This document shows positions 6,913 through 7,298 of a stretch of DNA of 7,298 nt, piece after piece. The notes beneath the pieces are model-generated. The model worked only from the letters and a program-made list of their open reading frames with translations. It was not told the DNA's origin and did no database searches. Source of the DNA: a bacterium (lineage in GTDB: Bacteria > AUK180 > JAQVHJ01); contig JAQVHJ010000113.1 of the NCBI GenBank assembly GCA_028696285.1, forward strand, positions 1 through 7,298, written 5' to 3'. Position numbers and translations under genes: made by a program. How positions within the stretch are numbered: position 1 is the first letter of the stretch; each line of letters starts with the position of its first letter.

Positions 6913-7047
6913 AGTTCTTTGATAAACCTTTGAAGAGAAGAGAATGCACTTTATTACAGGGATTAAAGGATTAAAAGGATTTCTTAAATAAGAATAGATA
7001 TTTAATCCGTTTAATCAGGCGAATCCCTGTTTAAAGGGATTTTATGG
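6913..7047. repeat. repeat copy 3 (type B), hairpin 6956-7030
   Basis: The outer arms are intact and the hairpin spans 75 bases because two loop bases are missing. The tip reads TTCTTA-AA-TAAGAA and still pairs. The inner 5' arm GATTAAA pairs with TTTAATC of the 3' arm, which here differs from the CTGAATC of copies 2 and 4. Confidence 0.85.
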
Positions 7048-7174
7048 TGCTCTTTGATAAACCTTTGAAGAGAAGATGAATATCTTTATATACAGGGATT
7101 AAAAGATTAAAGGGATTTCTTATAAGTAAGGAGAAACGTTTAATCCGCTGAATCAGGCGAATCCCTGTTTGAAT
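7048..7174. repeat. repeat copy 4 (type A), hairpin 7092-7168
   Basis: It opens with TGCTCTTTGATAAACC where the other copies have AGTTCTTT. The hairpin spans 77 bases, with a spacer and tail like copy 1. After CCCTGTTTGAAT the array passes straight into the truncated fifth start at 7175, lacking the GGATTTAATGG linker of copies 1 and 2. Confidence 0.85.
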
Positions 7175-7184
7175 AGTTCTTTGA

Positions 7185-7298
7185 CATTTTTATGCGAGAA
7201 GAATGAGTATTAGATCATTAATATATTCATAATCATTTAATTATTCATCCGGTTTATCTAATACAATTTTTCAAGCTTCAAATTCATGGAGTTTCTTA
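7185..7298. other. AT-rich tail with a widely spaced inverted repeat
   Basis: GTATTAGAT (7207-7215) is the exact reverse complement of ATCTAATAC (7256-7264), with 40 AT-rich bases between, and AATTTTT follows the second arm. It could be a poor terminator for transcripts from either side or chance in AT-rich DNA. I see no coding region on either strand here; minus-strand frames entering from the right edge stop after 8-12 codons. Confidence 0.35.

Larger units (their letters stand above)
6645..7184. repeat. tandem array of four ~130-bp structured repeats plus a fifth fragment
   Basis: Four diverged direct repeats start at 6645, 6783, 6913 and 7048 with units of 138, 130, 135 and 127 bases; a fifth start, AGTTCTTTGA (7175-7184), breaks off. 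Shared blocks in each unit are TTCTTTGATAAACC or close, then ACAGGGATTAAA, GGATTTCTTA, TTTAATCCG, AATCAGGCGAATCCCTGTTT. The first and last blocks of the hairpin are inverted (ACAGGGATT / AATCCCTGT), so each unit can fold. No reading frame runs through it. The array lies 25 bases after the last operon stop and would be transcribed if the operon is not terminated. It could be an interspersed non-coding repeat family, an RNA element or a non-autonomous mobile remnant. Confidence 0.9.

Noticed and set aside
6645..7100. Short frames in the repeats reading (M)EFFDKPLKRR
   Set aside because: They stop at different places in each copy after 7 to about 21 codons and have no ribosome site, while the hairpin arms are what stay constant.
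6645..7184. CRISPR array
   Set aside because: The units are diverged along their whole length, with no short identical repeats alternating with unique spacers, and no cas genes are present.

Overview
The window is AT-rich bacterial DNA with strong Shine-Dalgarno sites (AAAGGAG, AGGAAGGA, GGAGG), ATG starts and all genes on the + strand. The large secreted protein mixes FlgD-type Ig-like, TolB-like beta-propeller and OmpL47-like Ig modules, and it is paired with a secreted TPR protein. That suggests a diderm (Gram-negative type) bacterium, possibly from a spirochaete-like or little-cultured lineage. No marker gene fixes the phylum, and this placement is inference.

Layout. Positions 1-109 hold the probable tail of an unidentified gene. 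Positions 110-453 are non-coding, with TTTTCAA heptamers, a run of three dyad symmetries (287-351) and a consensus-perfect sigma-54 (-24/-12) promoter at 413-428. That promoter sits just ahead of a 91-aa orphan gene (454-729). A hairpin (754-771) follows it, then a strong sigma-70-type promoter (818-847). This second promoter appears to drive an operon of three genes: an overlooked 46-aa hydrophobic small ORF (880-1020), a 1667-aa secreted mosaic protein (1017-6020) whose start overlaps the small ORF in an ATGA junction, and a 193-aa secreted TPR protein (6038-6619) 17 bases further on.

Downstream of the operon (6645-7184) lie four tandem copies of a non-coding unit of about 130 bp, plus the first bases of a fifth. 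Each copy contains a nested imperfect hairpin of nearly constant length (77, 77, 75 and 77 bases), and the apical stem survives sequence changes, including a T-A to T-G wobble. The copies follow an A-B-B-A similarity pattern. The last 114 bases carry no gene, only a widely spaced inverted repeat.

How the parts may work together: the large protein and the TPR protein are both exported and probably act together in the periplasm or at the cell surface. The TPR protein would be an adaptor and the large protein a multi-module binding or structural protein. Nothing in the sequence shows a specific substrate. The 91-aa gene has its own, separately regulated promoter and need not belong to the same function. 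The features most likely to be undescribed are the structured repeat array, the 46-aa small ORF and the sigma-54-controlled orphan.
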